This document shows, in pieces, positions 22,201 to 33,200 of a stretch of 64,000 nucleotides of DNA. Positions within the stretch are counted from its first letter, which is position 1; each line of letters opens with the position of its first letter. The notes below the pieces were generated by a model, which worked only from the letters and a program-made list of their open reading frames with translations, had not been told where the DNA came from and ran no database searches. The stretch comes from Chrysogorgia sp. JL179-B06 (taxonomy: Eukaryota; Cnidaria; Anthozoa; Scleralcyonacea; Chrysogorgiidae), in contig JAYKKM010000415.1 in NCBI GenBank assembly GCA_035772405.1, forward strand, positions 1,898,501 to 1,962,500, read 5' to 3'. A program made the position numbers and the translations under genes.

Positions 22201-23288
22201 ATAATAACTTTCTAAGGCATGTTTTCTTTCAATAGCCCTTTATAAGCGGTTGCTATTATAGCTCAAAATGCAGACAAACAAACCAAATTTGGCTCACAAA
22301 GATTGCAAATGAGCTATTTTCTTTTGTTATGGGCGCAATAATTATGGGTAAATGCGGACAAACATGGATGGGTACTGACGTCATCATCAAGACAAATCCA
22401 GGATTGACAAGATATTTACGGATGAGTTGACCAGATGCCCCCTTCACGACCAGATATACCCCCTTTCGAAATTCTTTAATTAATGCACTTCGTAAAACGA
22501 CTTTGAAAGGACTTTGTAGTACAAGGGAAAACAGTTTAAACATTGAAACTTTTAAAGTGTTCAATTTACATTACAATTCTGCGCGGTTTCGGTGGCGTTC
22601 AGTGAGCTCTACGTTCACGGAAGCGATTTGACTAGGAAAAAAGAAGCCACAGAGTTGCCTGTAGCCTGTGCTCTGCTTGCCCGCGTTAGCGGAGATTTTG
22701 ATAACAGACTGTTATTGGTTCGTTTGACGATATTTAACATCAGGTGTTTTGATTGACCTAACATGCTACGAGAAAAACGCAAGGTAAACATGCTGAATTT
22801 GGTTTCAACAGAGGGTTACCGGAAGTGCACAGGCTAAGTTGCCTGCGGAGCCACGGAGGAGGCTATGTTTCATGGTAAGTACTTCATCTTGCAGGATATA
22901 GTGAACCCATACCACTAAACAAGAGATTAATGGGGAATTTTGTCACTTAAAATAACCGCTAAAATAAAATAAACAACTTAGACCCTAACCCCCCGCCTAA
23001 CTTAATCTCGTATTTAGTTGTATGGGTTCGCTATATCCGTGCAAGATGAATTACTTACGATGTTTTATACACGTCCGTAAAGTATATCATCAAACGAGAA
23101 CTCAAATTTTGACTCAAACAAACAAAATAGCTTTGTTTCATGTCTCCATGTTTTACTGTCACACATCTTACACCTTACACGACCTATATATTCAATATTT
23201 TAAAGAAAACGCAGCTACTTACCTCAACAGAACAAATAAATACTAGAACTACACTCAACATCAAGTATATTGTTTTCAAACCATTCAT
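9046..23288 (-). CDS. Secreted ADAMTS-type metalloprotease with WSC-like and two fibronectin type II modules
   Basis: Twenty-five exons, listed 5' to 3' by plus-strand coordinates: 23223-23288, 21183-21228, 20852-21114, 20315-20432, 19558-19709, 18803-18889, 18493-18667, 18299-18404, 18045-18180, 17164-17298, 16228-16326, 15864-16009, 15476-15621, 15268-15395, 14908-15031, 14752-14841, 14425-14582, 14183-14315, 13189-13315, 12263-12470, 11317-11509, 10128-10421, 9635-9769, 9283-9444, 9046-9206. They total 1195 aa with consistent phases. Order seen: signal peptide (1-22); propeptide ending in furin-like RNKR at 175-178; reprolysin domain starting RHIEVLIVAD with zinc site HETGHNFGLRHD (333-344) and Met-turn IMNSVMSSG; disintegrin-like region; TSP1 with WGSWS and SCGMGVRYRTR; Cys-rich domain with DRCRVCEGDGSTC; spacer; further TSP1-type repeats; a Cys-rich WSC/apple-like module (about 950-1043); and two fibronectin type II modules (about 1089-1195; CSFPFIYRGRLHNTC and WCALTSNYD). 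All zinc ligands are present, so an active extracellular protease is likely. Its substrate is unknown. The C-terminal modules are not part of vertebrate ADAMTS proteins as I know them. Confidence 0.92.
9985..10052 (-). repeat. tRNA-like segment (tRNA-derived SINE remnant)
   Basis: On the minus strand the sequence starts GGCCTCCGTAGCTCAGTGG and continues with a D-arm (GCTC...GAGC, matching a Pol III box A) and an anticodon arm with loop CTAGCAT, which would carry anticodon AGC (alanine). The T-arm and box B are lost or unrecognisable. It lies in an ADAMTS intron, so a SINE or tRNA pseudogene is more likely than a working tRNA. Confidence 0.6.
10719..10853. repeat. Foldback element, aacctcatccaataattg arms
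   Basis: Near-perfect inverted repeat of about 55 bp per arm. The left arm reads aaacaattattggatgagg and the right arm is its complement, with a short asymmetric loop near 10770-10800. It lies in the ADAMTS intron between exons 11317-11509 and 10128-10421. I remember very similar foldbacks as abundant in coral and anemone genomes, which I could not check here. Confidence 0.85.
11011..11055. repeat. Perfect short hairpin in ADAMTS intron
   Basis: tacagatagtgaataatctg is followed directly by its near-exact complement, giving a stem of about 20 bp with almost no loop, centred on gctagc. It is probably the tip of a decayed MITE. No gene is associated with it. Confidence 0.75.
12491..13125. repeat. 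Foldback MITE in ADAMTS intron
   Basis: Long terminal inverted repeats of about 110 bp. The left arm starts ttaaagggattctccagc and includes atgtagttcatatgaaagat and gtttcagcattcctatc; the right arm is the complement and ends at tatccctttaa. The unique centre is about 400 bp. There is no transposase ORF, so it is non-autonomous. It lies between ADAMTS exons 13189-13315 and 12263-12470. Confidence 0.88.
16061..16224. repeat. Trinucleotide repeat (TCG/TTG)n filling a short ADAMTS intron
   Basis: Plus strand is (gtc)n with interspersed gct units, then (gtt)n. In the transcript sense this reads (AAC)n then (GAC)n. It covers about three quarters of the 218-bp intron 16010-16227, and the AAC run begins directly after the 5' splice site GTTAAC. 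The long Thr-, Ser- or Val-rich open frames here come from the repeat. Confidence 0.95.
16585..16994. repeat. Two tandem copies of a GGCCGTT...AATCGGCC interspersed repeat
   Basis: Copy 1 is about 16585-16737. Copy 2 is about 16738-16994 and is longer because of roughly 80 bp inserted near 16880-16960. Each starts ggccgttcgtcgt-like, carries cagtcaatatttaac and gaaaa(c/g)agatttggaatta, and ends aattaatcggcc. Related copies occur at 49925-50096 and 63082-63253. It has short GGCC-ended termini and no coding capacity. Confidence 0.75.
17082..17114. repeat. (AC)n microsatellite
   Basis: An uninterrupted acacac run with one g interruption, in the ADAMTS intron just downstream of exon 17164-17298. 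Confidence 0.95.
18935..19455. repeat. Foldback MITE in ADAMTS intron
   Basis: Inverted repeats of about 110 bp. The left arm has aaaggtctttaaatataatg, ttttacggtatctgctcttg and cattctcgtattttatg. The right arm near 19330-19455 has the complements (cgagaatgaaaacg, agcagataccgtaaaac, cttaaagacctttta). The centre holds no transposase. Confidence 0.85.
19780..20285. repeat. 22-bp minisatellite in ADAMTS intron
   Basis: About 23 imperfect copies of actgagatgcacacgctaaa plus at (22 bp), between the exons 20315-20432 and 19558-19709. Units vary at several positions (cgcacg, agcacg, gtacacg), so the array is older or less homogenised than the 29-bp array in MCCC2. Confidence 0.93.
21322..21372. repeat. 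Short hairpin, aagagcgaaaacgcgc arms
   Basis: A 16-bp arm aagagcgaaaacgcgc, a loop of about 17 bp and the exact complement ending gttttcgctctt. It sits inside a tagcctgcgtagc-flanked segment in the large first part of the ADAMTS gene. It looks like a decayed MITE tip. Confidence 0.7.
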
Positions 23289-25355
23289 TGCGTGATTTGT
23301 GGCGCAAACGGAATACGATGCGTTTGCCGTAGACTTTAGACGATTAAATCAATAGATAATAGATTAGAGGAGGTTTTCGTAAAGACCAGCAGTAGCACTT
23401 CAGCAGCGCGAAGTAAGTATAAACTATATATCAGTTCAGACTTCACTTGACAAATAATAACAAGATTATTCTAAGAATATGGTTTCAAGTTACAGCGCTG
23501 ATCAAATGTAAAAGTCGTCTGCTTTTCATATTAGTCAAAGTATATTGCTAGACCCTTCTTCTATTGGGACTTCACTCTAGATCTCTTGAGGCATATAAGA
23601 AATACCCGTAAGCAAGAATGTATTTCTATCCTGCGTCAAATTAATGGTCAAACCTGCACATCAAGTATGAACTGCATGCAGTCTTGAAAACGCAGAGTCC
23701 CCACGGAGGGTGTTGAAAGTGCGGCGAGTTGAAAGTGTTGAAATTAAAAAATAACGGGAAAATTCCAACGTAATACAACAAGGAATTGGAAATTAGGGAT
23801 TTTAATGTTGTTGTCGCGTATGGTTCGCAGTCTGCCTCGTACCCAGGCGTCTCAATCCTTCCAGGCGCGGAGGGGCTGCGTTCGCAGTAAAAAGCAATAA
23901 ACTAGGCAATAAACGTGCTCTGAGAATTTTATATCCCGGCATACGTTATAGTAATGCATTATCGCAGTCTGGCTGCAAGTTATTGAGTGCAAGACGTTCC
24001 AATCTATGTGTAAAGACATTCCGAAAGATCCAGCAACCACATTCTAAGCTGAACCATGTAAATGAACTAGTCAAGTGCATAGGCACGTTTAAAAAGAAAT
24101 GTATTAATTCTAGATTTAAAAATATGTATCTGTCCCATATATATCACATGAACTCTTATAAGCTTTGTAATAACTTTTTAGATGTAATTTTGCCCAACTT
24201 AAAGATAATTTGTAAACATAAGGGTTTTTTTAGATTCTTTTTAATATTTTAGTATTTACTCTTGATAATTGTAAGAATGTCGTAATTCACTTTAATTGTG
24301 CGAAGACGTTTCTATTAAATATTCAATTCAATTCAATTCAATTCATATTCCCGTTCCTTAGAGCAACCAGGGTCTGAACATAAAAAGCCGAAAGACAACG
24401 AAGAATTTGGAATTCCAATGGAGGACTAAAAACCTAAAGAGGTGACTTTGGTTCTAGAACGTGACATGATGTTTAAATTCTTTATTATTTCATGACGGAA
24501 CGAAGTTATGTTTTACGTCAGTATTACGTGCCAAGCTAGTGACGAATAATATGAGTTATTTGCGTCGACTCCGTGGTGTTCTATGACGCTGTAAGTCATC
24601 GGCATCTTCTCTTTATCGCACCTCCTGTTCCGACAAACATTTATGTTCAGGCTCAGAGGTTCAGGCTGTTGATTAAACTAAATATAAACCTTTTATTTTG
24701 CATCTGCAGCTATGTCTGAGGTCATTTTGCATTTGAAGCTACGCCTTCAAAAGTGAAACCGGCCTAGCAGACGGTTGTTTGGGGGAGGGGTTTATATTCG
24801 GGACGCCAGGCAGCAGGCTATCTGCACGCAGGCTAGCGAAATAGTAGACCCAACACTTTTGTGGAAGGATGTCACGAACAAAGAAGAAATTGGTTCATGT
24901 ATTTTCAGGAAGGAAAAGTAGTGATCAAGCGGCTTTCGTGTGTTTTTGAAAAGAAGTTCGCATATAACCAAAAAAGTGAAAGCAGGCTAACCCTAACCCT
25001 ACACCTAATACTAACCCTAACTCTTACGATAATGCTTTATTTTAGAAATAACAGCTGGGGTTGGGTTCTAACATTAGATTAACCATTACTCTTAATTCAG
25101 AGCGATTTGTAAATTAACACTCTCCTCCGCAGAGGCTTCTTACGCTATATATAGTAATGTAATATACTATAGGTGGACTATTCGCTTGTATTAAAAAAAG
25201 AGTATCTGTTTTTTTGGAGCCGAGGGAACGCTAGCCTGCGTGCAGACCCGGGAACGATTAATGCCACCCACATACGTCATGTTTGCCAACGCTTGCCCGA
25301 GCCCCCGCACCCCAGGCGCTTGTTTTGCTTTGCGCGATCTACGAGGCTGCCTAAC
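23289..25355. other. Divergent intergenic region, ADAMTS / D-amino-acid oxidase 1
   Basis: Both genes start outward from here, so both promoters should lie in it, but no clear TATA box was placed. It holds a LINE 3' fragment (23890-24348), a short run of telomere-like ctaaccctaaccctacacct near 24985-25025, and fragments with gcctgcgtgcagacc that recur as an inverted pair (24812-24835 and 25230-25250). Confidence 0.5.
23890..24348 (+). mobile_element. 5'-truncated CR1/L2-like non-LTR retrotransposon, 3' end only
   Basis: The plus strand encodes the C-terminal tail of a non-LTR reverse transcriptase protein: RALRILYPGIRYSNALSQSG, then LSARRSNLCVKTFRKIQQP, which matches the conserved LINE pattern of a final basic helix after the RT domain. 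The reading continues open to about 24252 and the element ends in a pentameric tail (attca)n at 24327-24348, typical of the group. The RT and endonuclease parts are absent: a dead-on-arrival copy. Confidence 0.8.
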
Positions 25356-28300
25356 ATGGCTGGGATAATTCGTAAAAATATAGCTGTTATTGGTGCCGGA
25401 ATTTGTGGTTTATCGACTGCAATACGTCTTCAGGATGCTGATCCATCTTTAGATATAACTATTATTGCTGAAAAGTTTTCTCCTGAAACAACTAGTGATG
25501 GTGCAGCGGGATATTGGTCGCCTACATTTCTTGGTGATACACCAACTGAACTACGAAAGTAATTTTTACATATCAATTTTATATAATAACTTGATGGTAC
25601 TTACTTATACCGTTCATAAATACTGCCAGAGCCGCAGCCGTGTATTAAAATCGACTTAGGTCATGTATGTTGCAGCCTATATATTCTGACAGTGGCTCTC
25701 AGTGCCTTTATCCAGCACAGTCGATTTTTGATGCGATTTTTCTCTTTTCCAGGGGATTTGATTCGAAATTTTAATTTTTTGTCAAATATCCCACCCTGGG
25801 AACTTATTCAAAACTCAAATGAGATCAAATCCCCTCTTATTAAAACTTCATACTCTTGTTCGCGCTCTTCTGACTCCGCCATGTTGCCTTCTGAGCTGAT
25901 CAAATTGCACCACCACGGGAATCAATCATGTGCTAAATCCCCTGGGTATGCCCGGCCTCCCCCCCCCCCCCCCCTCCCTCCCTTAACATTGATATGTGCA
26001 TTACATCCAGTTCTTTTGAGAACTTAGCAGCTTTCATATTTTACTCTTATTACATCAGGTATTACCAATTAAGCCATCTAGCTCTGCTTTTTGCTCTGCT
26101 GGCTAACATGTGTCATAATAATTGTTGACTTTTCAGACAATGGGGCAAAGCAACATATGATTATCTGGAAGGGATTTTGAAGTCTGTTGATGCAGTCAAA
26201 CTAGGAGTATCTCAATGTTCAGGATATGTTCTTTCTGATCAAACAGTGACTGTATGTGTGATTAAAATACATATCTAACTTATGCAGATCACCAAAAGAT
26301 AATTATGCCTAATTTGGGTACAAATAGAAATGCTATTTCAACAATGTAGAATTATTGTTCTAATAATTATCTAAATATGTGAATTTTTGTTTATTATCAC
26401 ATAGGATGAGTTTCCCTTTGATGATATTGTTACACGGCATATCAGATTATCCAGCCAAGATTTAAAGAAGCTCAACCTTCCATCTGATATAAAGTAAGCA
26501 AATGAGTTGATTATTTGAAGTCTCCTGACATCTTAAGCCTATCTCACGTTTGAGGATTTTAAATATTTGTAAAAATTATTTCTGTCTTCCTGAGCAAAAT
26601 CATATTAATATTGTCAGCCGAACATTTCATCTTCATGGACTTTTTTGCTGTTAAAGTCATCGGATGTGTCACAAGAGGCATTTTTGTAGCAAGTAACAAA
26701 AGAAAACTGGTTTGGAATGCCTCTTGTGACATCCAGTAACTTTGACAGCGAAAAACTCCATAAAGATGAAATTTTTGGCTGACAATATATATTATGATTT
26801 TGCTCGGGAAGACCCAAATGTTACAGATATTTCAAACACTCATTAATAATTCATGAGGAAAAGACAAAAGAAAATCACCACCGTATCATTGTTTTAAATG
26901 TGATAAAGATTCATCCTGATTTACATAAACTTTATCTTTGATTTTCTCGGCTTAGACAACATCGATTTTCAAAATTACTACGCCAATGAACTTATCAAAT
27001 GGGTCGTGTTTGAAGCCGTTTTACGCCCTCGTGTTTTAAATCTGATAAAACACTGCTGCTCGTTTATTAAACAATACGTAAAATCCCCAGATGTGAGATT
27101 GGCATTTAATATTTAAACAGGGCCATGCTCATTCACCAAAAGGTTATTTTCAATTAGGTCCTAATTGTGTTATCACTTATGCTTAATTACTTTTTTCTTT
27201 GGTTTTTAGGGATGGCTTCTTTGTGACAGACATAGTTTTCCTCAGCTCTTTGTACATGCCATTAAAAATTGAAGAGTAATTGTTATATTTAGTAGATACT
27301 GTACTAGAATGAAGTGCTTTAATGGTGATGGGGGCTTACAACTGCAGTGTTTGATAATTTTTTATAGATTTCAACAAAAAGGTGGAAAGGTCATTAAAAG
27401 ACGAGTGAAGTCATTTAATGAAGTAAGATTTAAATAACCTGTATTAATAACTGTACCAAATTGGAAATTTCTTTAAATTTCTTTCTACACTAGTGAACTG
27501 TTTTTCTTTTTCTATAGTTTGTCGGAAAGTTTGATGTTGTTGTCAATTGCAGTGGGCTTGGCAGTCTTGAACTTTGTAACGATGAGCTTATGCAGCCAGT
27601 CCGAGGCCAAATTATGAAGGTCGTTGCCAATAAATCTTATAATTATATTTTGTTTGTGGAAAATGTGCTACTCTGCAATGTTTTTTAATAATTTAGTTCA
27701 TTCCTATTGATTACAGGTCAATGCACCTTGGTTAAAACATTTCTATAAGATCATTCGGCATGATGGAAAGATATGTTATATATTTCCAAGGTATCATTAA
27801 ATGTGTATTATATTGTTCAAATTAATAATTAAAAATAAAGCTGGGAGATCGACATGTTTTAAAAATATGTCAGTTTATCTTGATGATCACTGCTGGTGCA
27901 TAATAAGTCTGCTTTTCAAAATTTATCTTTTCAGTGCTTTCACTACTAGATGTTTTGCCTTGATGAGTAAAATTGTATGGCATTAGCCAGAGTAAAATAC
28001 TAAAAGGTCCCCACAGTAAGGAAAGGGTTAATGACATAGTTTTTAAAGGTGCCGTCCAGTCCGTTCTGAGCATGTCCACGTTTATGTTTACATCGTTTGT
28101 TTACATTGCATTATATTGTCTGGCAAAAAGTCCCCCACAGTAGTATATATACATGTGTATATATGTATATATGTTTGTTCAATTAGACCTTATGATGTGG
28201 TAATTGGAGGTACAACTCAATTTGGAAGCAGTGATACAACAATTAATGAAGACGAAAACAAGTATATTATTGATGTCACCTCAAAATATGAACCAACCAT

Positions 28301-29157
28301 AAAGGTGTTGTTTCAATCATCTCTCATAGTAATAGTTGATATTGATATACATGTAGTTGATATATATATATACCTGTTTATAGTTATAATATTGGGGGTA
28401 ATTCAGTGATGGATCCAGCTTGATCTGGTAGGGGGGTGCTACCGAACTGCGATCAGGCGTGGGGCGCGACTGAGGCTGGGTGCAGTGCCCCTGAGGGAGC
28501 TACGGCAGGGGTCTGAGCTGGTGGTGGGGCTGGGGGGAAGCCTGCCAGAACATTTTTATACCTAGTAATACCTATGAATCATATGATAGCTAACATATGA
28601 ATTATATATTTATGAATCATATGATAGCTATGATACCTAATACCTAAAAATTAGATTTGACAAGGCAATTGGCACCCTCATTACACCCCATTGGCCAAAG
28701 CCAGGGGTGCACACCCCCCTGTAGGGTAATATAGATCAGTCTGTTATTAAAAATTATTGAAATCAATCTTTCTTGACAGAATGCAGAAATTATTAAAACC
28801 TGGGTAGGATTGCGTCCTTTTCGATCATTGGTTCGTCTTGAAAAAGAGGTGTTGAAGCTTACAACAGATGACGGTTCTGTCAAGACATTACAGGTATACT
28901 TATAGTGTGATATTGACTCACTTTACAGGTAATTATAGTTTGATATTGACTCACTTTACAGGTAATTATAGTTTGATATTTACTCACCTATATGTTTCCA
29001 TTTTTAGATAGTTCATAATTATGGTCATGGTGGCAGTGGCCTTAGTGTGTTCTGGGGCTGTGCTGGTGAAGCTACGGATTTGGCTCTGAGTTTTCTAAAA
29101 GAAATGACGAAAGGAAGAAGGAATGGTGAAAAAATGCCATTACCACAACAATTATAG
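25356..29157 (+). CDS. D-amino-acid / D-aspartate oxidase, copy 1
   Basis: FAD flavoenzyme that oxidatively deaminates D-amino acids to 2-oxo acids, ammonia and H2O2, usually in peroxisomes (family knowledge). Ten exons: 25356-25558, 26137-26251, 26405-26493, 27210-27275, 27368-27422, 27518-27619, 27717-27790, 28187-28304, 28780-28893, 29008-29157; 361 aa, phases consistent. Start chosen at MAGIIRKN, directly before the dinucleotide-binding strand IAVIGAGICGLSTA; an in-frame upstream extension to 25173 has no family match. Also visible are FDVVVNCSGLG, QPVRGQIMKVNAPWLKHF and the C-terminal signature VHNYGHGGSGLSVFWGCAGE. The arginine expected to bind the substrate carboxylate is in GLRPFRSLVRLEKE. 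The C-terminus ends PLPQQL, so no standard peroxisomal PTS1 tripeptide is present, and about 14 residues are added compared with copy 2. Whether it prefers acidic or neutral D-amino acids cannot be told from this. Confidence 0.94.
26588..26810. repeat. Foldback MITE in oxidase-1 intron
   Basis: Inverted repeats of about 95-105 bp. The left arm has tcctgagcaaaatcatatta and catttcatcttcatgga, and near the centre gtcacaagaggcattttt. The right arm is the complement and ends attatgattttgctcggga. There is almost no unique centre. It lies in the 716-bp intron after 26493. Confidence 0.88.
26895..27065. repeat. Repeat fragment with cgtgttttaaatctgataaaacac motif
   Basis: The segment around 27025-27060 (cctcgtgttttaaatctgat, then aaaacactgctgctcg) matches in inverted orientation the motif at 56710-56790. 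This marks a dispersed repeat family. No coding content was seen. Confidence 0.5.
28888..28990. repeat. Triplicated splice-donor segment (33-35 bp tandem)
   Basis: The exon 9 donor context ttacag|gta at 28888-28896 is repeated at 28923 and 28956 (ttacaggtaattatag), each followed by a copy of tgatattgactcac or tgatatttactcac. The second and third copies read equally well as an acceptor (ttacag) and as a donor (gtaatt). Confidence 0.8.
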
Positions 29158-30275
29158 CCTATATTTACAATTATGGCAATTAGTAATTAGTATGCAGTTT
29201 TATATATGATATAGAAAAATATAAATAAATAATTTAGAAATGATGTAATGTATTATAATTGTATACTGTAATATATAATATGCTATAGAGCACCATATAA
29301 TAATTTTAATATGCAGTAATATTATTACAAGAAGACAGTCAAGAAATTACAGAATTTTATGGTGATTGTGAAATGACTGACTTAAAGCCTACATCAAACG
29401 GTTGTAGTTTTAAATTTCACTCACCTGGAAAAACAACTGAACATCAATAAGAAAATACGCGGGGGGGAATCTGACGGTGGAGCACTCAAAACATTTCTGT
29501 TTTTTTCTGGTCTTTATTAACGTGCATAGTTAAAGTGCATCTAACCTCAAAATTTTTTATTGTCTTATTTGTAAGAACTTTTAAAATGCTAAAGTAACTT
29601 CTTTTGAAGATTTTCACTTCTACGCTTTCTTTGTGAGATATATCAGTTTGTTTGATATGCAAATATCTGGAATTTCGTCACACATGCATAATGAGTTATC
29701 AGAGAATGTTATATATCTTTGCGTTCATGAAATAAAAACACTAAGGTGTGAATAACACATGTGTGCATTTCTCCCACAATACCAAACTTCTTGATTTTAA
29801 AGGATTTCGTTCGAGAATGAAAGAGATATACACATTTCTCCAATAAGTCATTCATTACGCATGTGGGGCGGGCCCCCCATGTGTGACGAAATTCCAGACA
29901 TTTGCATATCGAACAAACTGATACATCTCAAAAAGAAAGCAAAGAAACGAAAATCTTCAAAAGAAGTTTCTTTATCATTTTAAAAGTTCTTCCAAACAAG
30001 ACAATAAAACATTTTGAGGTTATGGGCACTTTAATAATTCAGGTTCTTGTAATTTGAGGCCCTTTCTGGATATATGCATGAGCAACCGAAATGTAAAAGT
30101 ATTATAGCATCAACCCGTTAGGATTTGGGTTAGGATTAGGGATTGGTTTGTATTTCGGTGGTTGTTCACTTCATATATGGAGAAAGCGCCTAATTTGAGC
30201 TGTCATCCCTTTTAGCCTTGTTGCGCCTCGAATTGCGCAAACTCTCAGTCTCTCACTGTTTGAAACTATTCCAAA
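29158..30275. other. Intergenic region between the two oxidase genes
   Basis: The 3' side of copy 1 (29158-29530) is AT-rich, then comes a foldback MITE (29530-30033), then about 240 bp that must contain the copy 2 promoter. A (gg)gttagg-type short run (ggatttgggttaggattagg) lies at 30120-30140. The copy 2 start codon sits in ccaaaatggcggaaag, a YY1-type motif. Confidence 0.55.
29530..30033. repeat. Foldback MITE between the oxidase genes
   Basis: Arms of about 180 bp. The left arm begins ttaaagtgcatctaacctca and includes tgatatgcaaatatctggaa and tttcgtcacacatgc. The right arm begins tgtgtgacgaaattccag and ends gaggttatgggcactttaa. Arms are diverged by several point changes. No ORF. Confidence 0.9.
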
Positions 30276-33200
30276 ATGGCGGAAAGAGGGCGCAAAAGGG
30301 TAGCTATTGTTGGTGCCGGAATTTGTGGTTTATCGACTGCAGTTCGTCTTCAAGCTGCTGATCCATCTCTAGATATAACTATTATTGCTGAAAAGTTTTC
30401 TCCTGAAACAACTAGTAATACTGCAGCGGGGTTTTGGGAGCCTGTACATATGAACGACACTCCTATTGAAAATCAAAAGTATGATGTCCTCTATATAGTT
30501 TGTACTTAATTAGTACACAGTTACAATACTTTATAATTCATTGCTTCGTTACGAATAGATCATAATAGCGTCAGTGTGTTAAAGTTTCTTCTGTGATACT
30601 GTTGTTTGCGCCGTTTAAACTGCAAAATTATCAAATGTCAGGGGGGTGGTGAACTGCCGAGATTTTTAGCAATTAAATATTCAATAAATTATTGGCATTA
30701 TTTTAGCATTGTACCCAATAAGTTATTGGATTGTAAGCACAGCTTAGTCTCTCTCATGAGTGTACTAATTTAGCACTTCAAGTAGGGGGAGTGGATGGGT
30801 GGGGCCTTTAGAAAACTCATTAGGTGGGGGGTTAGGGTTAGAAAACTTGTTAGGCAGGCAAGGGGGGCAATTGCCCCCACTTTTTCCTGATATTAATTTT
30901 CTTAAATTGTAAAATTAAATTGAAATAGTACGAAATTCAACATCTTTTTCTGCACCCCCAATCTTTGCCACTTGAAATCCCCCCGCCCCCCCCCCCCCCC
31001 CCACTCTAAAAAGTCCATGCAGCCCCTGTTTTTACAAGCAAATATATACTGATTTTTTTTACTGTTGTAAAGACTTCCTGATGGTTATTAAGTCTTGAAT
31101 ATTTTATAGACGATGGGGCAAGACAACATTTGATTATCTCAAAACATTTTTGGAAACAGCACAAGCTTCACACTTAGGGATCACATCAGTCTCTGGATAT
31201 TTTCTGGCTGATGAAATAATCAAAGTATGGTTATCATATTTTGTTATTTTTCTGTAAACTTGTTTATTTATTATTTATAAATTGCATCACTTTTCTTAGG
31301 ATATACCTTTTAAAGATATCTTTATACGTTGCATAAAACTATCAGAGGAAGATCTAAGAAGACATTTTCCAGATGATATAAAGTAAGAATCAATTTTCAC
31401 TATTTTTTACTTTGTTGGAATTTGAGCATTGAGATATAACAACACTTCAAAATTAGGTTGAATTATTAATGCCAAAGAAGTTCTATAGCTAGAAGGACAG
31501 GTGTCAATATGTTTGTAATAAAACAAATTTTAAAACTGACAATTTTCATATGTTAAAACATTGGAAACATATTACATGACTATATGTGATACAGTTTATG
31601 TAATTGCTGATATATATTATAAACATATATTATATTTTTCTTTCTTTGAACAAGAGATGGCTACCTTGCTACGTCAATTATGTTTTGTTGCACTCCATAC
31701 ATGCAGATTACCTTGAAACAGTGAGTATTCTTGTGTTTATTATTGTTTACATATAGTATATTATATTGGATATATATATATGATGCCAGTATATGTCCAG
31801 GGTTCAAATTAATGGTGTGCATTTGAACCCTGAGTATCTCTCTTACGAGTTTATATGCAAACCAGCAGAGCTCATGCACCATTGCTGACATATTTTTACA
31901 TTTCAGATTTCAGAAAAAGGGTGGAAAAATTATCAAAAAAAAAGTGAAATCTTTTGATGAAGTTAGTTAACCATTTTAAAGTTTTTTTGAGTTTTTTATT
32001 GTCTGTACATCTACTCCAAGCTCACACACCCACTACAGCAATGTATGTATTAAAACTCATGTTTCATTAAGAAAATTATATTGATAAACATATTTATATT
32101 TGATTATTTTGATAGTTTGCTGGAAAGTTTGATGTCGTTGTCAACTGCAGCGGACTTGGGGCTCGGGACTTGTGTAAGGATAAAACTATAGAACCTGTGA
32201 GAGGCCAAATCATAAAGGTGCTGGATAACAATTTTCATCAAATAAATAAAACTGCCTATTGTAAATTTTATGCTTTAATGGCAAATGATTCTTTTTTTTA
32301 CAGATAAAGGCACCTTGGTTAAAACATTTTTATGTGATTGAAAGACAAGAAGAAATAAAAAAGGAAAGAATTACTTACATATTTCCAAGGTGATTCCACT
32401 GCAAAAATCAAATAAGATTATAGACAGTACAATTATGCATGGATGATCGTCAAGTTCATATCCTCAGTTAAATGTTTCTGAGTCCCCAACAGGGATCAAA
32501 ACCTGCATGTAACCTTCTGATTTCCAGTGAGATGATATCAGAGAAATCTTAGGTTACAAGGTTACAGGTTTGATTCGTGTCCGGGACTCAGAATCGTTTT
32601 TCTAAGGATATGAACTTGACAATCGTCCATGTATCGTCTGTCTACTCCAAGCTCCCCCACATTCACCACAGCAATTAATGTATAATTATATTAACACAAT
32701 TGTGATTATCTTGTTCATGACTTTATCTTTTTATGTCAAGCATTTTATACACAAGCCTATGGCTCAGTAGAATGGGCGACCACGCCGACCACTCTCGCGT
32801 GATTGATGTTAAATAAATAATTTCATTTCACCTTGGAGTTATTTATATATAACTTTATTATTTGATTCATAATTTTTGCCATATTGATATGGACCAGGTT
32901 TAATGATGTTATTATTGGAGGAACTACCCAACTTGGAGATTGGAACACAGATATTGACGAAAGAGATACACAGTGTATTCTTGAACAAGTATCAGAATTT
33001 GAACCAACCATCAAGGTAATTGTTTGATCGATGACATAAAGAAGTCTAATACATGGCTTTGCAGAAATGTGAAAAAAAATGTTTAAGTGTTGAAGGCATT
33101 GCATACAGATAAGATTGCTTATTAGTTGAATCATAGTAGTTGGGCACATACATGTGAGAATACATGTAACCATAAATAATTTACTTTCATTAGAATGCAA

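Noticed and set aside
24985..25030. Telomere-like ctaaccc run as an internal telomere
   Set aside because: Only a few imperfect units that drift quickly; too short to call a telomeric site.
25173..25355. 61-codon N-terminal extension of oxidase 1
   Set aside because: No family similarity. Copy 2 starts at the equivalent of 25356, and the FAD-binding strand follows directly.
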